Assembly: GCA_028293545.1 (NCBI GenBank) | Contig: JAQGOP010000042.1 | Location: 1-64,000 of the forward strand | Reading direction: 5' to 3' | Length of the DNA stretch: 64,000 nt | Source of the DNA: Verrucomicrobiota bacterium | Lineage (GTDB): Bacteria > Verrucomicrobiota > Verrucomicrobiia > Opitutales > Opitutaceae | In this document: piece by piece, positions 1 through 7,271 of the stretch | How positions within the stretch are numbered: position 1 is the first letter of the stretch | How the letters are laid out: every line of letters begins with the position of its first letter | Made by a program: the position numbers and the translations under genes | The notes under the pieces: generated by a model | Told to the model about the DNA's origin: nothing | The model's input: only the letters and a program-made list of their open reading frames with translations | The model's database searches: none

Positions 1-147
1 CTCCGCCGTTGGCCCGTGACACGCGATGCACTTCTCGACGAGGATCGGCCGGATCGATTTCTCGAAGAAGGCGTCGCCGGGCGGCTCCTCGGCGCGTGTG
101 GTCGATGCGAATAGCGCGACGATGAGAATGGGGAGGGATCGTGTCAT
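1..147 (-). CDS. PSCyt1-type cytochrome protein, N-terminal fragment
   Basis: Only the first 49 codons lie in the window; the gene continues beyond the left edge. The start is the ATG at 147. The fragment has a short Sec-type signal peptide (a hydrophobic PILIVALFA stretch ending near TTRA), followed by FFEKSIRPILVEKCIACHG. That places a CxxCH c-type haem motif behind the FEKxIRPIL lead typical of the PSCyt1 domain of planctomycete and verrucomicrobial proteins, which usually continue into DUF1549/DUF1553. It is divergent from the enolase-superfamily gene, whose start is 75 bp away. The domain assignment is from motif recognition; the function of the whole protein cannot be told from this fragment. 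Confidence 0.75.
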   Translation of the reverse strand, partial: MTRSLPILIVALFASTTRAEEPPGDAFFEKSIRPILVEKCIACHGPTAE

Positions 148-222
148 AGAGAAATGATAGCCGAACGGAAGCGCAAGCGTGTAAGATGTGCCCCGCACCC
201 GAGCCGGGCTGGAACCTACCCC

Positions 223-1344
223 ATGAAAATCGTCGAAGTCGTCTGCCAGATCCTGCGCATCCCCAACGTGCAGGCCAAGACCGCCAGCAGCCAGGATTCG
301 GTGCTCGTGCGCATCCGCACCGACGATGGCCTCGAAGGAATCGGCGAAGCCGATTCGTCGCCCGAGGTCGTGAAGGCGATCATCGATGCCCCCTTCAGCC
401 ATAACATCGCGTGCGGCCTTCGCCAGTTGCTGATCGGGCTCGATCCGCTCGAACACGATTTGATCCGCGAGAAGCTTTATCGCGCCACGATGTACTACGG
501 ACGCCGCGCGGTCGGCGTCGCGGCGATGGCCGGCGTCGACATGGCGCTCTGGGATATCAAAGGGAAATATTTCCACCAGCCGATCCACCGCCTGCTCGGC
601 GGGAAGCGCCACAACTCCATCCCGGCCTACGCCTCGATCCTCTTCGGCAAGGATGGCCAGCAGACCAAGGCGATCGCCCAGCGGTGGCGCGCCGTGGGCT
701 ACCGCGCGATCAAGATGGGTTGGGAGCCAATGGGTCAGAATGAAGCCCTGGACATCGAACTGGTGGCAGCGGCACGCGAGGGTTTCGGCGACGACGGCAC
801 CGTCCTGATCGATGCCGGCTGCGTGTGGGACGCCCGCACCGCGCTCCAGCGCGCGATACGTTTCCATGAGTACAAGATCGGCTGGCTCGAGGAGCCGCTC
901 GACCAGGACGACATCGACGGCTACGTCTGGCTGCGCGACCGCTCGCCGGTGCCGATCGCGGCCGGCGAAGGTGAATGCGGCCGGGCGGCATTCCGCCCCT
1001 GGATCGATCGCCATGCCCTCGATATCTACCAAGTCGATCTCGCGCGCAATGGCTTCACCGACTCGCTCTATATCCGCGAGCGCGTCGAGGAAATCGGCGC
1101 GCGCCTCTGCAATCACTGCTACAAGACCCCGATCAGCGTCGCGGCCTGCCTGCACTGGCTCAGCACGCATAAGAATGCGTTCCTCTTTGAGGACTGCGTC
1201 GAGGACTCGCCGCTGCGCCATGAACTCACGCACGAGCGCCTGCAGGCGGTCGACGGCACCATCACGGTCCCGGACGGCGACGGCTTGGGCATCACCCTGA
1301 ACGAGGATTTCGTCCGCGCCCACCTCGTGTCCGAATCGCGCTGA
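223..1344 (+). CDS. Enolase-superfamily (mandelate racemase/muconate lactonizing type) protein
   Basis: A 373-residue enolase-superfamily protein, probably a sugar-acid dehydratase or racemase acting in the cytoplasm. The ATG at 223 gives the normal N-terminus MKIVEVVCQI; the in-frame upstream start at 154 would add an unrelated basic leader. Visible superfamily features are an N-terminal capping domain, a KMG strand end near residue 168, the metal-ligand positions in VLIDAG, WLEEPL and AAGEGE, and a C-terminal NHCYKTP segment whose His fits the mandelate-racemase-type His-Asp dyad. It heads a co-directional set with an SDR (10-bp gap), a PIG-L deacetylase and a mutarotase-like gene, suggesting a carbohydrate catabolic operon. 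The substrate cannot be deduced. Confidence 0.85.
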   Translation: MKIVEVVCQILRIPNVQAKTASSQDSVLVRIRTDDGLEGIGEADSSPEVVKAIIDAPFSHNIACGLRQLLIGLDPLEHDLIREKLYRATMYYGRRAVGVAAMAGVDMALWDIKGKYFHQPIHRLLGGKRHNSIPAYASILFGKDGQQTKAIAQRWRAVGYRAIKMGWEPMGQNEALDIELVAAAREGFGDDGTVLIDAGCVWDARTALQRAIRFHEYKIGWLEEPLDQDDIDGYVWLRDRSPVPIAAGEGECGRAAFRPWIDRHALDIYQVDLARNGFTDSLYIRERVEEIGARLCNHCYKTPISVAACLHWLSTHKNAFLFEDCVEDSPLRHELTHERLQAVDGTITVPDGDGLGITLNEDFVRAHLVSESR

Positions 1345-1354
1345 ATTAAACTTC

Positions 1355-2113
1355 ATGAGCCTCTCTCGCTTCGACGGACAAAACGCCTTGGTCACCGGCG
1401 GCGGCAGCGGAATCGGCCGCGCTATCGCTCTCGCCCTCGCCGAGCGCGGCGCCTCGGTCCGCATCGTCGGGCGGGATGAAAAGAAACTCGCCGAAGTCGC
1501 CGCGCATGCACCGGGCAAGATCACGTCCGTCCCCTGCGATCTTCACGACGCCGTGCGCTGGGAGCAGCTGATCAATGATGGACCCCTGACGGACATCCTG
1601 ATCAACAACGCGGCGATCAGCATCCCGACGAACCTGGCCGACCCGCAGGACAAATCGCTCGCCGAGGTCATGGCCGTGAATTTTGGCAGCGCCTGGACCG
1701 GCTGCCGCGCCGCGGCCCGAAGCATGGCAGCGAGCGGCGGCGGACGGATCGTCAACATCACCTCGGTGCACGGACGCATGGCCGAGCGCGGCAGCACGGC
1801 GTATGGCGTGGGCAAAGCGGCGCTCGAGCAATTGACGCGCTGCCTCGCCGTTGAATGGGCGAAACACGGCATCCTCGTCAACGCGGTCGCGCCCGGTTTC
1901 GTCGATACGCCGATGAGTCGGGCGACCGGCGTCAATGAATTGGAAACGGATTGGTTCCGCACCCAGTACCTCGCTTCCGGTCGGATTCCCCTCGCGCGCG
2001 CGGCGCAGCCGAGCGAAATGGTTTCGCCCGTGCTGTTCTTCGCGAGCAAGGACAACACCTATGTCACCGGCCAGGTCCTCCTCGCGGACGGCGGCCTTTC
2101 GTTAACCCTCTGA
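1355..2113 (+). CDS. Short-chain dehydrogenase/reductase (SDR)
   Basis: A 252-residue classical SDR, NAD(P)-dependent. The Rossmann motif TGGGSGIGR lies near residue 14, NNAA near residue 87, the catalytic Ser in NITSVHG and the Tyr/Lys pair in YGVGK. The C-terminus has the usual GQVLLADGG segment. The start ATG at 1355 follows the enolase-family gene by 10 bp and its stop is 8 bp from the next start, so co-transcription is likely. With its neighbours it probably oxidises or reduces a sugar acid intermediate. It resembles FabG-like sugar dehydrogenases; it could supply reductase activity elsewhere, but nothing links it to the distant polyketide locus. Confidence 0.88.
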   Translation: MSLSRFDGQNALVTGGGSGIGRAIALALAERGASVRIVGRDEKKLAEVAAHAPGKITSVPCDLHDAVRWEQLINDGPLTDILINNAAISIPTNLADPQDKSLAEVMAVNFGSAWTGCRAAARSMAASGGGRIVNITSVHGRMAERGSTAYGVGKAALEQLTRCLAVEWAKHGILVNAVAPGFVDTPMSRATGVNELETDWFRTQYLASGRIPLARAAQPSEMVSPVLFFASKDNTYVTGQVLLADGGLSLTL

Positions 2114-2121
2114 CCGGTCCC

Positions 2122-2832
2122 ATGAACATAATTTTTTTCGGCGCCCATCCGGACGACCTCGAGATCCTCTGCGGCGGCACCATCGCGGCCTGCGTGGCCC
2201 AGGGTCACAAGGCCTGGATGGCGGTCGCAACCAATGGCAACGTGGGGAGCCCCACCCTCACCAACGCGGAGATCGCGGCGGTGCGAAAATCCGAAGCCGA
2301 GGCCGCGGCGCGTTGCCTCGGTGCGACGGGACTGATCTGGATGGATGAGAACGACGAGTTCCTTTTTGACGACGAGCGCACGCGCCTGAAATTCGTGGAT
2401 GCCGTTCGTCAGGCGCAGGCCGACGTGATCGTCACCCACAACCCGAATGATTATCATCCGGATCACGTCGCGTGTTCCAAGCTGGCGTCGGACGCGCGCA
2501 TCCTTTCCGCCGTGCGCCTGATCAAAACCGCCCATCCCCAAACGCCGACGTCACCGGAGCTTTTCCACATGGATTCGATCGCGGGCCTGCGTTTCGAGCC
2601 GCAGTTCTTCGTGGATATTTCCGAGCATTTCGAACTGAAGCAAAGAGCGCTGCAGTCGCACCAGAGCCAAAACCTCTGGCTCAAAAGTATCTTCAACACC
2701 GACCTGACGAGCTACGTGCAGATCCAGTCCGCCTTTCGCGGCCTGCAGACCGGCGTGCGTTATGCCGAGGCGTTTGTTCAACCCGTGTATTGGCCGAGAA
2801 AGCCGGTGTCGCTGCCGTTTCTCCAACGCTGA
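2122..2832 (+). CDS. PIG-L family zinc-dependent deacetylase
   Basis: A 236-residue PIG-L (LmbE-like) deacetylase, a family that hydrolyses N-acetyl groups from amino-sugar conjugates. The hallmark GAHPDDLEIL at residues 7-16 provides the zinc-binding His-Pro-Asp-Asp, and HNPNDYHPDH near residue 113 supplies the second His cluster. The ATG at 2122 is preferred because the HPDD motif then sits at the usual distance from the N-terminus; the longer in-frame extension overlaps the SDR and looks non-coding. The start is 8 bp after the SDR stop and the gene is followed 13 bp later by the mutarotase-like gene. The context suggests acetylated sugar metabolism; the substrate is unknown. Confidence 0.88.
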   Translation: MNIIFFGAHPDDLEILCGGTIAACVAQGHKAWMAVATNGNVGSPTLTNAEIAAVRKSEAEAAARCLGATGLIWMDENDEFLFDDERTRLKFVDAVRQAQADVIVTHNPNDYHPDHVACSKLASDARILSAVRLIKTAHPQTPTSPELFHMDSIAGLRFEPQFFVDISEHFELKQRALQSHQSQNLWLKSIFNTDLTSYVQIQSAFRGLQTGVRYAEAFVQPVYWPRKPVSLPFLQR

Positions 2833-2845
2833 TTTAAACCGGGCC

Positions 2846-3781
2846 ATGGACGATCCATCGTTGCACCACCACGCGATCGATGGTTTCGCGGCGATCACGC
2901 TGAGCACGGCAAACGTGTCGGTGACAGTCGTGCCCGCCCTCGGCGCACGCATCGTTTCGCTGCGCCGCAACTCCGCCGGGCGCGAATGGATGTGGCGCCC
3001 AGCAAAGGGACGGGGTCTTTTCGCCTGCGAGCCCGGGACCGTATTCGAGCACAGCCCCCTCATCGGCGCGGATGAATGCATCCCGAGCGTACTACCCTGC
3101 ACCATCGATGGCGTTGAGATCCCCGACCACGGGGAAGTCTGGAGCCGCCGCTGGGAGGTCAATTCGGCGGCGGCGGCCCAAGGTGTCATCGAAACTTCGA
3201 TCGCGCTTAAGACCCTGCCCCTAACCATTACCCGCCGGCTGAGCGCCAAGGGAAACGCCGTGCGCCTCGAGTACCGCCTGGAGAACACCGGCGCTCGATC
3301 GGTGCGTTACCTTTGGGCTTTCCACCCGATGTTCACCTGGGACGCCGGCGATGAAATCGACCTCGGCGGCACGTCGAACGTTACGATTACCGGAGTGAAA
3401 AACGCGGCGATCCCGGTGGGACTCGCGGGTCCGTGGCCTGGTTTGGGAAAAGGATTGAGCCTCAATCGAGGCGACTACGGCGGAACCGACGATTCGTTCT
3501 GCAAGGGATTCCTGGCCACCAGGAACGCGCCCACCCTTTCCCTCGTGAATCGTGGGCGAACCGAACGGCTTACGCTCGAGGTTGACCCGCTGGAGGTTCC
3601 CGCCTGGGGCTATTGGGTCAGCCGCGGCGGGTGGGACGGCCACACGCATTGGGCCATGGAACCGACGAATGCCCCCGTCGACGCTCCCGACCAAATTTCC
3701 TCCGATTCCCCCGCGACCGTAATCCAGCGCGGGGAAACCCGGACGTGGTCGGTCACGCTGAGCCTCTCGCGAAAAACGTAG
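2846..3781 (+). CDS. Galactose mutarotase-like (aldose 1-epimerase superfamily) protein
   Basis: A 311-residue beta-sandwich protein resembling aldose 1-epimerases. Early on it has VVPALGARIVSLRR, then DECIPSV and HGEVWSRRW in the region where mutarotases carry their catalytic His, WAFHPMF with a second His near residue 155, and a C-terminal WAMEPTNAP segment where mutarotases place the catalytic Glu. The start ATG at 2846 is chosen because the upstream extension overlaps the PIG-L gene in another frame. It is last in the four-gene block. It may interconvert anomers or simply bind sugars; I assign the fold with more confidence than the activity. Confidence 0.7.
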   Translation: MDDPSLHHHAIDGFAAITLSTANVSVTVVPALGARIVSLRRNSAGREWMWRPAKGRGLFACEPGTVFEHSPLIGADECIPSVLPCTIDGVEIPDHGEVWSRRWEVNSAAAAQGVIETSIALKTLPLTITRRLSAKGNAVRLEYRLENTGARSVRYLWAFHPMFTWDAGDEIDLGGTSNVTITGVKNAAIPVGLAGPWPGLGKGLSLNRGDYGGTDDSFCKGFLATRNAPTLSLVNRGRTERLTLEVDPLEVPAWGYWVSRGGWDGHTHWAMEPTNAPVDAPDQISSDSPATVIQRGETRTWSVTLSLSRKT

Positions 3782-3936
3782 TGCGGTTTCCGCGAAGGGG
3801 TGCGACCCCTGGCGGCCTCCGGAGATGGGTCGTTGCGCAACAGCCCACGAGCTAACCGGAGCTTTGCCATTGCCCGCCGTCAGCGTTCGCACGAAAACCG
3901 TGCCGCAACGCTGCTTCCCGCTTCGCGTCGCCACCC

Positions 3937-4881
3937 ATGATTACCTCCGCGTTCCTTGGCCTCATCCTCGGCGTCGGCCTCGCCGCCCTCATCACGCTGC
4001 TGTTCGGCGTGTACTCAATTGGGCCCACCGAGCGTGGCGTCCTGACCACTTTTGGCCGCGTCCAGCGCACGCCCGGCAACACCGCCGACGACCCCCAGCT
4101 TGGATCGCTCCTCACTGATGAGGAAAAGCTCCGGTATAATTACCCGAACGTACGCGTGATCGCGCAGGGCGGCCCTTATTTCAAGTGGCCGTGGCAGCGC
4201 CTCTACAAAGTCGACATGACGATCCAGACCGTCGACATCACGTGGGACCCGGACATCACGCAGGATTCCATCGAGGCCGTCACGAAGGACAATCTCACCG
4301 TCCAGATCACCGGCCAGATCCGCTGGCGACCGTGCGAGCGGAACCTTTACGCTTATCTTTTCGGCGTCGCGCATCCGGCGGCGCACGTCGTCGGTTATTT
4401 TATTTCCGTGCTGCGGGATCGCATCGCGACCTTTCACGGCGAAGCGCATGAAGGCGCGGTCGAGGGCGTTTCCATCAATGACCTCCGTCGAAACCTTTCG
4501 CTGATCAACAGCTTCATGGAGGAGAGCTGCCGGAAAACCGCCGCACGCTACGGCGTCGACCTCGATGCCGCGCTGATCACGAACATCGACCCACCGAGCG
4601 ACGTCGACGAAGCCCTCGCTTCGATCAACACCACGCAAAACCAAGTGGCCGCGTCGATCAGCCAAGCGAAGGCCGACGCCGACCAGAGGTTGAAAATGGC
4701 CGAGCAGGCCGTGCAGATCGCGCTCAACCGCGCCCAGGCCGAAGCGGCCCCGCTGCTCGAACTCGGGAAGACGATGCAGGCGATGCACGACCAGGGCGGC
4801 AAGGCCGCGCTCGACAGTTACCTCCGCAACGCGTCGCTGCCGCTGCGGGAAAAAGCCGCGCAGACCATTCTCAAAATTTAA
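3937..4881 (+). CDS. SPFH/Band 7 (prohibitin-like) membrane protein
   Basis: A 314-residue SPFH-domain protein with one N-terminal membrane anchor (about residues 5-25, LGLILGVGLAALITLLFGVY). The SPFH core follows (IGPTERGVLTTFG, then FKWPWQ and the KVDMTIQTVDI strand), then a coiled-coil region near residues 225-275 rich in Ala, Gln, Lys and Glu. Such proteins scaffold membrane microdomains or regulate membrane proteases. It is followed after 12 bp by a second, diverged SPFH gene, so the two are probably co-expressed and may hetero-oligomerise like HflK/HflC; no ftsH is adjacent. A 155-bp non-coding stretch upstream (3782-3936) shows no feature I can name. Confidence 0.82.
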   Translation: MITSAFLGLILGVGLAALITLLFGVYSIGPTERGVLTTFGRVQRTPGNTADDPQLGSLLTDEEKLRYNYPNVRVIAQGGPYFKWPWQRLYKVDMTIQTVDITWDPDITQDSIEAVTKDNLTVQITGQIRWRPCERNLYAYLFGVAHPAAHVVGYFISVLRDRIATFHGEAHEGAVEGVSINDLRRNLSLINSFMEESCRKTAARYGVDLDAALITNIDPPSDVDEALASINTTQNQVAASISQAKADADQRLKMAEQAVQIALNRAQAEAAPLLELGKTMQAMHDQGGKAALDSYLRNASLPLREKAAQTILKI

Positions 4882-4893
4882 CCCGAAACTCCC

Positions 4894-5766
4894 ATGACCT
4901 TCTTCGTCGCCCTCGTCATCGCATTCTTCGGCACCTTCATCTTCACCGGCATCCTCACCGCGCTCGGCCGAACCTTCCAATTGTGGCGCGTGCTGCCCGA
5001 GCGCACCGTCCTCGTCTATACGTTCTTCGGCAAGGTGGTCGGACAAGTGGAGGAGCCGGGCCTGTTTTTTCCCATCGCTCACTTCGGTCCCCGCGCGCTG
5101 CTTTTCCCGTTTTTCGGGAAAGCTTATAAAGTCCAGACCCCGATCCAGCAGGCCTACCTCCGCAACCAGCTCGTCAATTCCGAGGAAGGCGCGCCGATGG
5201 GCGTCGGCATCTGGTTCGAGATGTACGTGAACGATCCCAAGGCATTCCTCTTCCAGAATTCTTCGCCGATGGGTTCGCTGAAGGCCAACGTCGCAACCGC
5301 GGTCGTGAAACAACTTTCGAACCTCAAGCTCGACGTGCTGCTCGAAAACCGCGATGCGCTCTCGCGGAAGGTCCGCGAGGAGGTTTCGCCGACCTCGACG
5401 CAGTGGGGCTTCAACCTCGGCTCGACGTATATTCGCAAGGTGGCGTTTCGCGACCGCGGCATGATCGTCGAAATCCAACGCAAGGTGGTGAATCGCCTCC
5501 GCCAGGTGACCGCCGCAATGCGGCAGGCCGGCGAAAACGAAGTCGCGATCATCCACTCCGAAGCTGACAAGAAAGCCTCGCAGCGCCTTGGCCAGGCCCA
5601 GGCGGTGCGTCCACAAATTATCGGTGAAGCCCTCGCCGCCATCCAACGCGTGCCGGAAGTTGCCGCCGCGCTCTTCTCGCTGCTCGACATCCAGGCCACC
5701 CTGCGCAGCCCCGGCAAAGTCATCCTTAACGGCGGCGAGAACTCGGGGATCCTTCTTAACAGTTGA
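4894..5766 (+). CDS. SPFH-domain-like membrane protein, partner of the preceding gene
   Basis: A 290-residue protein with an N-terminal transmembrane helix (about residues 3-24) followed by RTVLVYTFFGKVVGQVEEPG, the same fold start as SPFH proteins. The beta-rich core ends around residue 190 and a helical stretch near residues 205-250 (AMRQAGENEVAIIHSEAD onward) resembles the coiled coil of Band 7 proteins. It starts 12 bp after the first SPFH gene and ends 4 bp before the sialidase-like gene. It is clearly diverged from its neighbour, suggesting an old pair rather than a fresh duplication. Its role is inferred: membrane-scaffold complex with the 3937-4881 product. Confidence 0.72.
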   Translation: MTFFVALVIAFFGTFIFTGILTALGRTFQLWRVLPERTVLVYTFFGKVVGQVEEPGLFFPIAHFGPRALLFPFFGKAYKVQTPIQQAYLRNQLVNSEEGAPMGVGIWFEMYVNDPKAFLFQNSSPMGSLKANVATAVVKQLSNLKLDVLLENRDALSRKVREEVSPTSTQWGFNLGSTYIRKVAFRDRGMIVEIQRKVVNRLRQVTAAMRQAGENEVAIIHSEADKKASQRLGQAQAVRPQIIGEALAAIQRVPEVAAALFSLLDIQATLRSPGKVILNGGENSGILLNS

Positions 5767-5770
5767 ACGC

Positions 5771-6964
5771 GTGAATTCCCTCGCGCGTTTTCTCGCCGCC
5801 GCGGCCCTCGCCGTCGGTTTCCTCCCCGTCGCCCGCGCCCTGCCCGGCGCGCGTTTGCCCGGGCAGTATTTGAGCCCGCCGGGCGCCGCGACGCTGTTTC
5901 CGTTTGTTGACCTGGCCAACGACGCGCAACGCCAGATCGTCGTCGATCGCGATCCGGCCCAATACCTGGGTCACCCGAGCACCGTGCTGCTCGAAGACGG
6001 CCACACGCTGCTCTGCGTTTATCCCAAGGGCCACGGCCGCGGTGGCATTGTGCTCAAGCGGAGCGACGACGGCGGCGTCACCTGGTCCGCTCGATTGGCG
6101 GTGCCGGGAAATTGGTCAACGTCACTGGAGACTCCGACGATCCACCGCGTGATCGACGCCGCGGGAAAGAAACGCCTGATCGTCTGGTCCGGGCTCTATC
6201 CCGCGCGTTTGTCGGTTTCCGAGGACGATGGGGTGAATTGGACGCCCCTCGCTCCCGTCGGCGACTGGGGCGGCACGGTCGTAATGGGAAGCGTGGCCGC
6301 CGTGCGCGGGGCACCGGGCCACTATCTCGCGTGGTTCAACGACGACGGCGTTTATTTTCAGGCCGCTCCCAAACCTTCCGCGCAATACCGCGTGTGCCAG
6401 GTCGAATCCGCCGACGGCGGCCTGACGTGGGGCGCCCCGCATCCGATTGCGTCGTCGACGGAGATGATGCTCTGTGAACCGGGTTTCGTGCGTTCGCCGG
6501 ATGGACGGCAGATCGCGTTGCTGCTACGCGAGGAGTCGCGAAAACATTTCTCCCAGGTGATTTTCTCCGACGACGAAGGCCGGACCTGGTCGGCGCCGCG
6601 TCCGCTCAGCATCGGGCTGATCGGCGACCGGCACACGGTCGCCTACGCACCGGACGGACGCGTGGTCGTGGTTTTCCGCGACACCAACCGCGCTTCGCCG
6701 ACGAACGGTGACTGGTGCGCGTGGGTCGGCACCTACGACGACATCGCGAAGGGCCAGCTTGGCCAGTATCGCGTGCGCCTCGCGCACAACACCTTTGGCT
6801 GGGACTGCGGATACTCCGGCCTTCACGCCCTGTCCGACGGGACATTCGTCGCGACGTCGTATGGTCATTGGACTGAGGCAGAACAGCCCTACGTCATCTC
6901 GATCCGTTTCAAGCTCGCCGAACTGGACCGGCGACTCGGCAGCACGGAGAAGCCGCCAAAGTAG
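5771..6964 (+). CDS. Exported sialidase/BNR-repeat family protein
   Basis: A 397-residue protein. The GTG at 5771 is the best start: it follows the SPFH stop by 4 bp and gives a signal peptide (VNSLARFLAAAALAVGFLP, cleavage near ARALPG). The mature part is a six-bladed propeller of sialidase type, with repeated Asp-box segments such as SDDGGVTWS, SEDDGVNWT, SADGGLTWG and SDDEGRTWS. Sialidase-superfamily proteins in Verrucomicrobia commonly hydrolyse or bind glycosides outside the cytoplasm. A complete arginine triad was not verified, so sialic-acid hydrolysis is not claimed. It ends in a region with a GC hairpin and a large palindrome. Confidence 0.82.
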   Translation: MNSLARFLAAAALAVGFLPVARALPGARLPGQYLSPPGAATLFPFVDLANDAQRQIVVDRDPAQYLGHPSTVLLEDGHTLLCVYPKGHGRGGIVLKRSDDGGVTWSARLAVPGNWSTSLETPTIHRVIDAAGKKRLIVWSGLYPARLSVSEDDGVNWTPLAPVGDWGGTVVMGSVAAVRGAPGHYLAWFNDDGVYFQAAPKPSAQYRVCQVESADGGLTWGAPHPIASSTEMMLCEPGFVRSPDGRQIALLLREESRKHFSQVIFSDDEGRTWSAPRPLSIGLIGDRHTVAYAPDGRVVVVFRDTNRASPTNGDWCAWVGTYDDIAKGQLGQYRVRLAHNTFGWDCGYSGLHALSDGTFVATSYGHWTEAEQPYVISIRFKLAELDRRLGSTEKPPK

Positions 6965-6990
6965 GTCGCGGTCTCCGGGACCGACGTAGC

Positions 6991-7007
6991 GCAGGCATCC
7001 TGCCTGC
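6991..7007 (+). terminator. Short GC hairpin downstream of the sialidase-like gene
   Basis: A perfect 7-bp stem with a 3-nt loop (GCAGGCA-tcc-TGCCTGC) lies 27 bp after the sialidase stop. It has no T-tract, so it is at best a weak or factor-assisted terminator, and it may instead be a small interspersed hairpin. It is listed because it is the only terminator-like structure between this gene and the convergent priA. Confidence 0.35.
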
Positions 7008-7020
7008 TTCGCTCCGCCTG

Positions 7021-7258
7021 CGTTAAAGTTTTAACCGCGAAACGACGCCAATTCCGACCGGGAACCATTACCTCGGAGAATTGGCCGCAAAAAAGCGCAA
7101 ATTTCCGGGGCTTCGAACAGAAATTTCTGCGCGCTTATAAGCGCTCTCAAAACTCCTTCACAGCCCCAGGCAACTTGCGCTTTTTTGCGGCCAACACTCT
7201 GAAGCATCACTCCGGATCCCTTCCGGATTCGCGTCCATTCGCGGTTAAAACTTAAACG
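7021..7258. repeat. Large nested palindromic intergenic element (about 238 bp)
   Basis: This fills nearly all of the 307-bp gap between the sialidase-like gene and priA. Three inverted repeats share one centre near 7138: outer arms 7021-7041 and 7238-7258 (21 bp, one mismatch), middle arms 7081-7100 and 7175-7194 (20 bp, perfect), and a perfect 14-bp palindrome at 7131-7144 (GCGCTTATAAGCGC). Visible base composition is more AT-rich than the flanking genes. No ORF is plausible inside. Its symmetry suggests a MITE-like or cruciform-forming element, sitting between convergent genes; no target-site duplication was identified with certainty. Confidence 0.75.
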
Positions 7259-7271
7259 CCGCCCGGCCCTG

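Noticed and set aside
1355-2113. SDR as the missing ketoreductase of the polyene locus
   Set aside because: It is over 24 kb away and embedded in a carbohydrate block; nothing links the two.
4015-5919. A 634-codon open frame antisense to the SPFH pair
   Set aside because: Low-complexity translation without domains; both plus-strand SPFH genes are convincing.
6991-7007. Possible attenuator or small RNA at the GC hairpin
   Set aside because: Only a 7-bp stem with no T-tract or promoter; kept as a weak terminator only.
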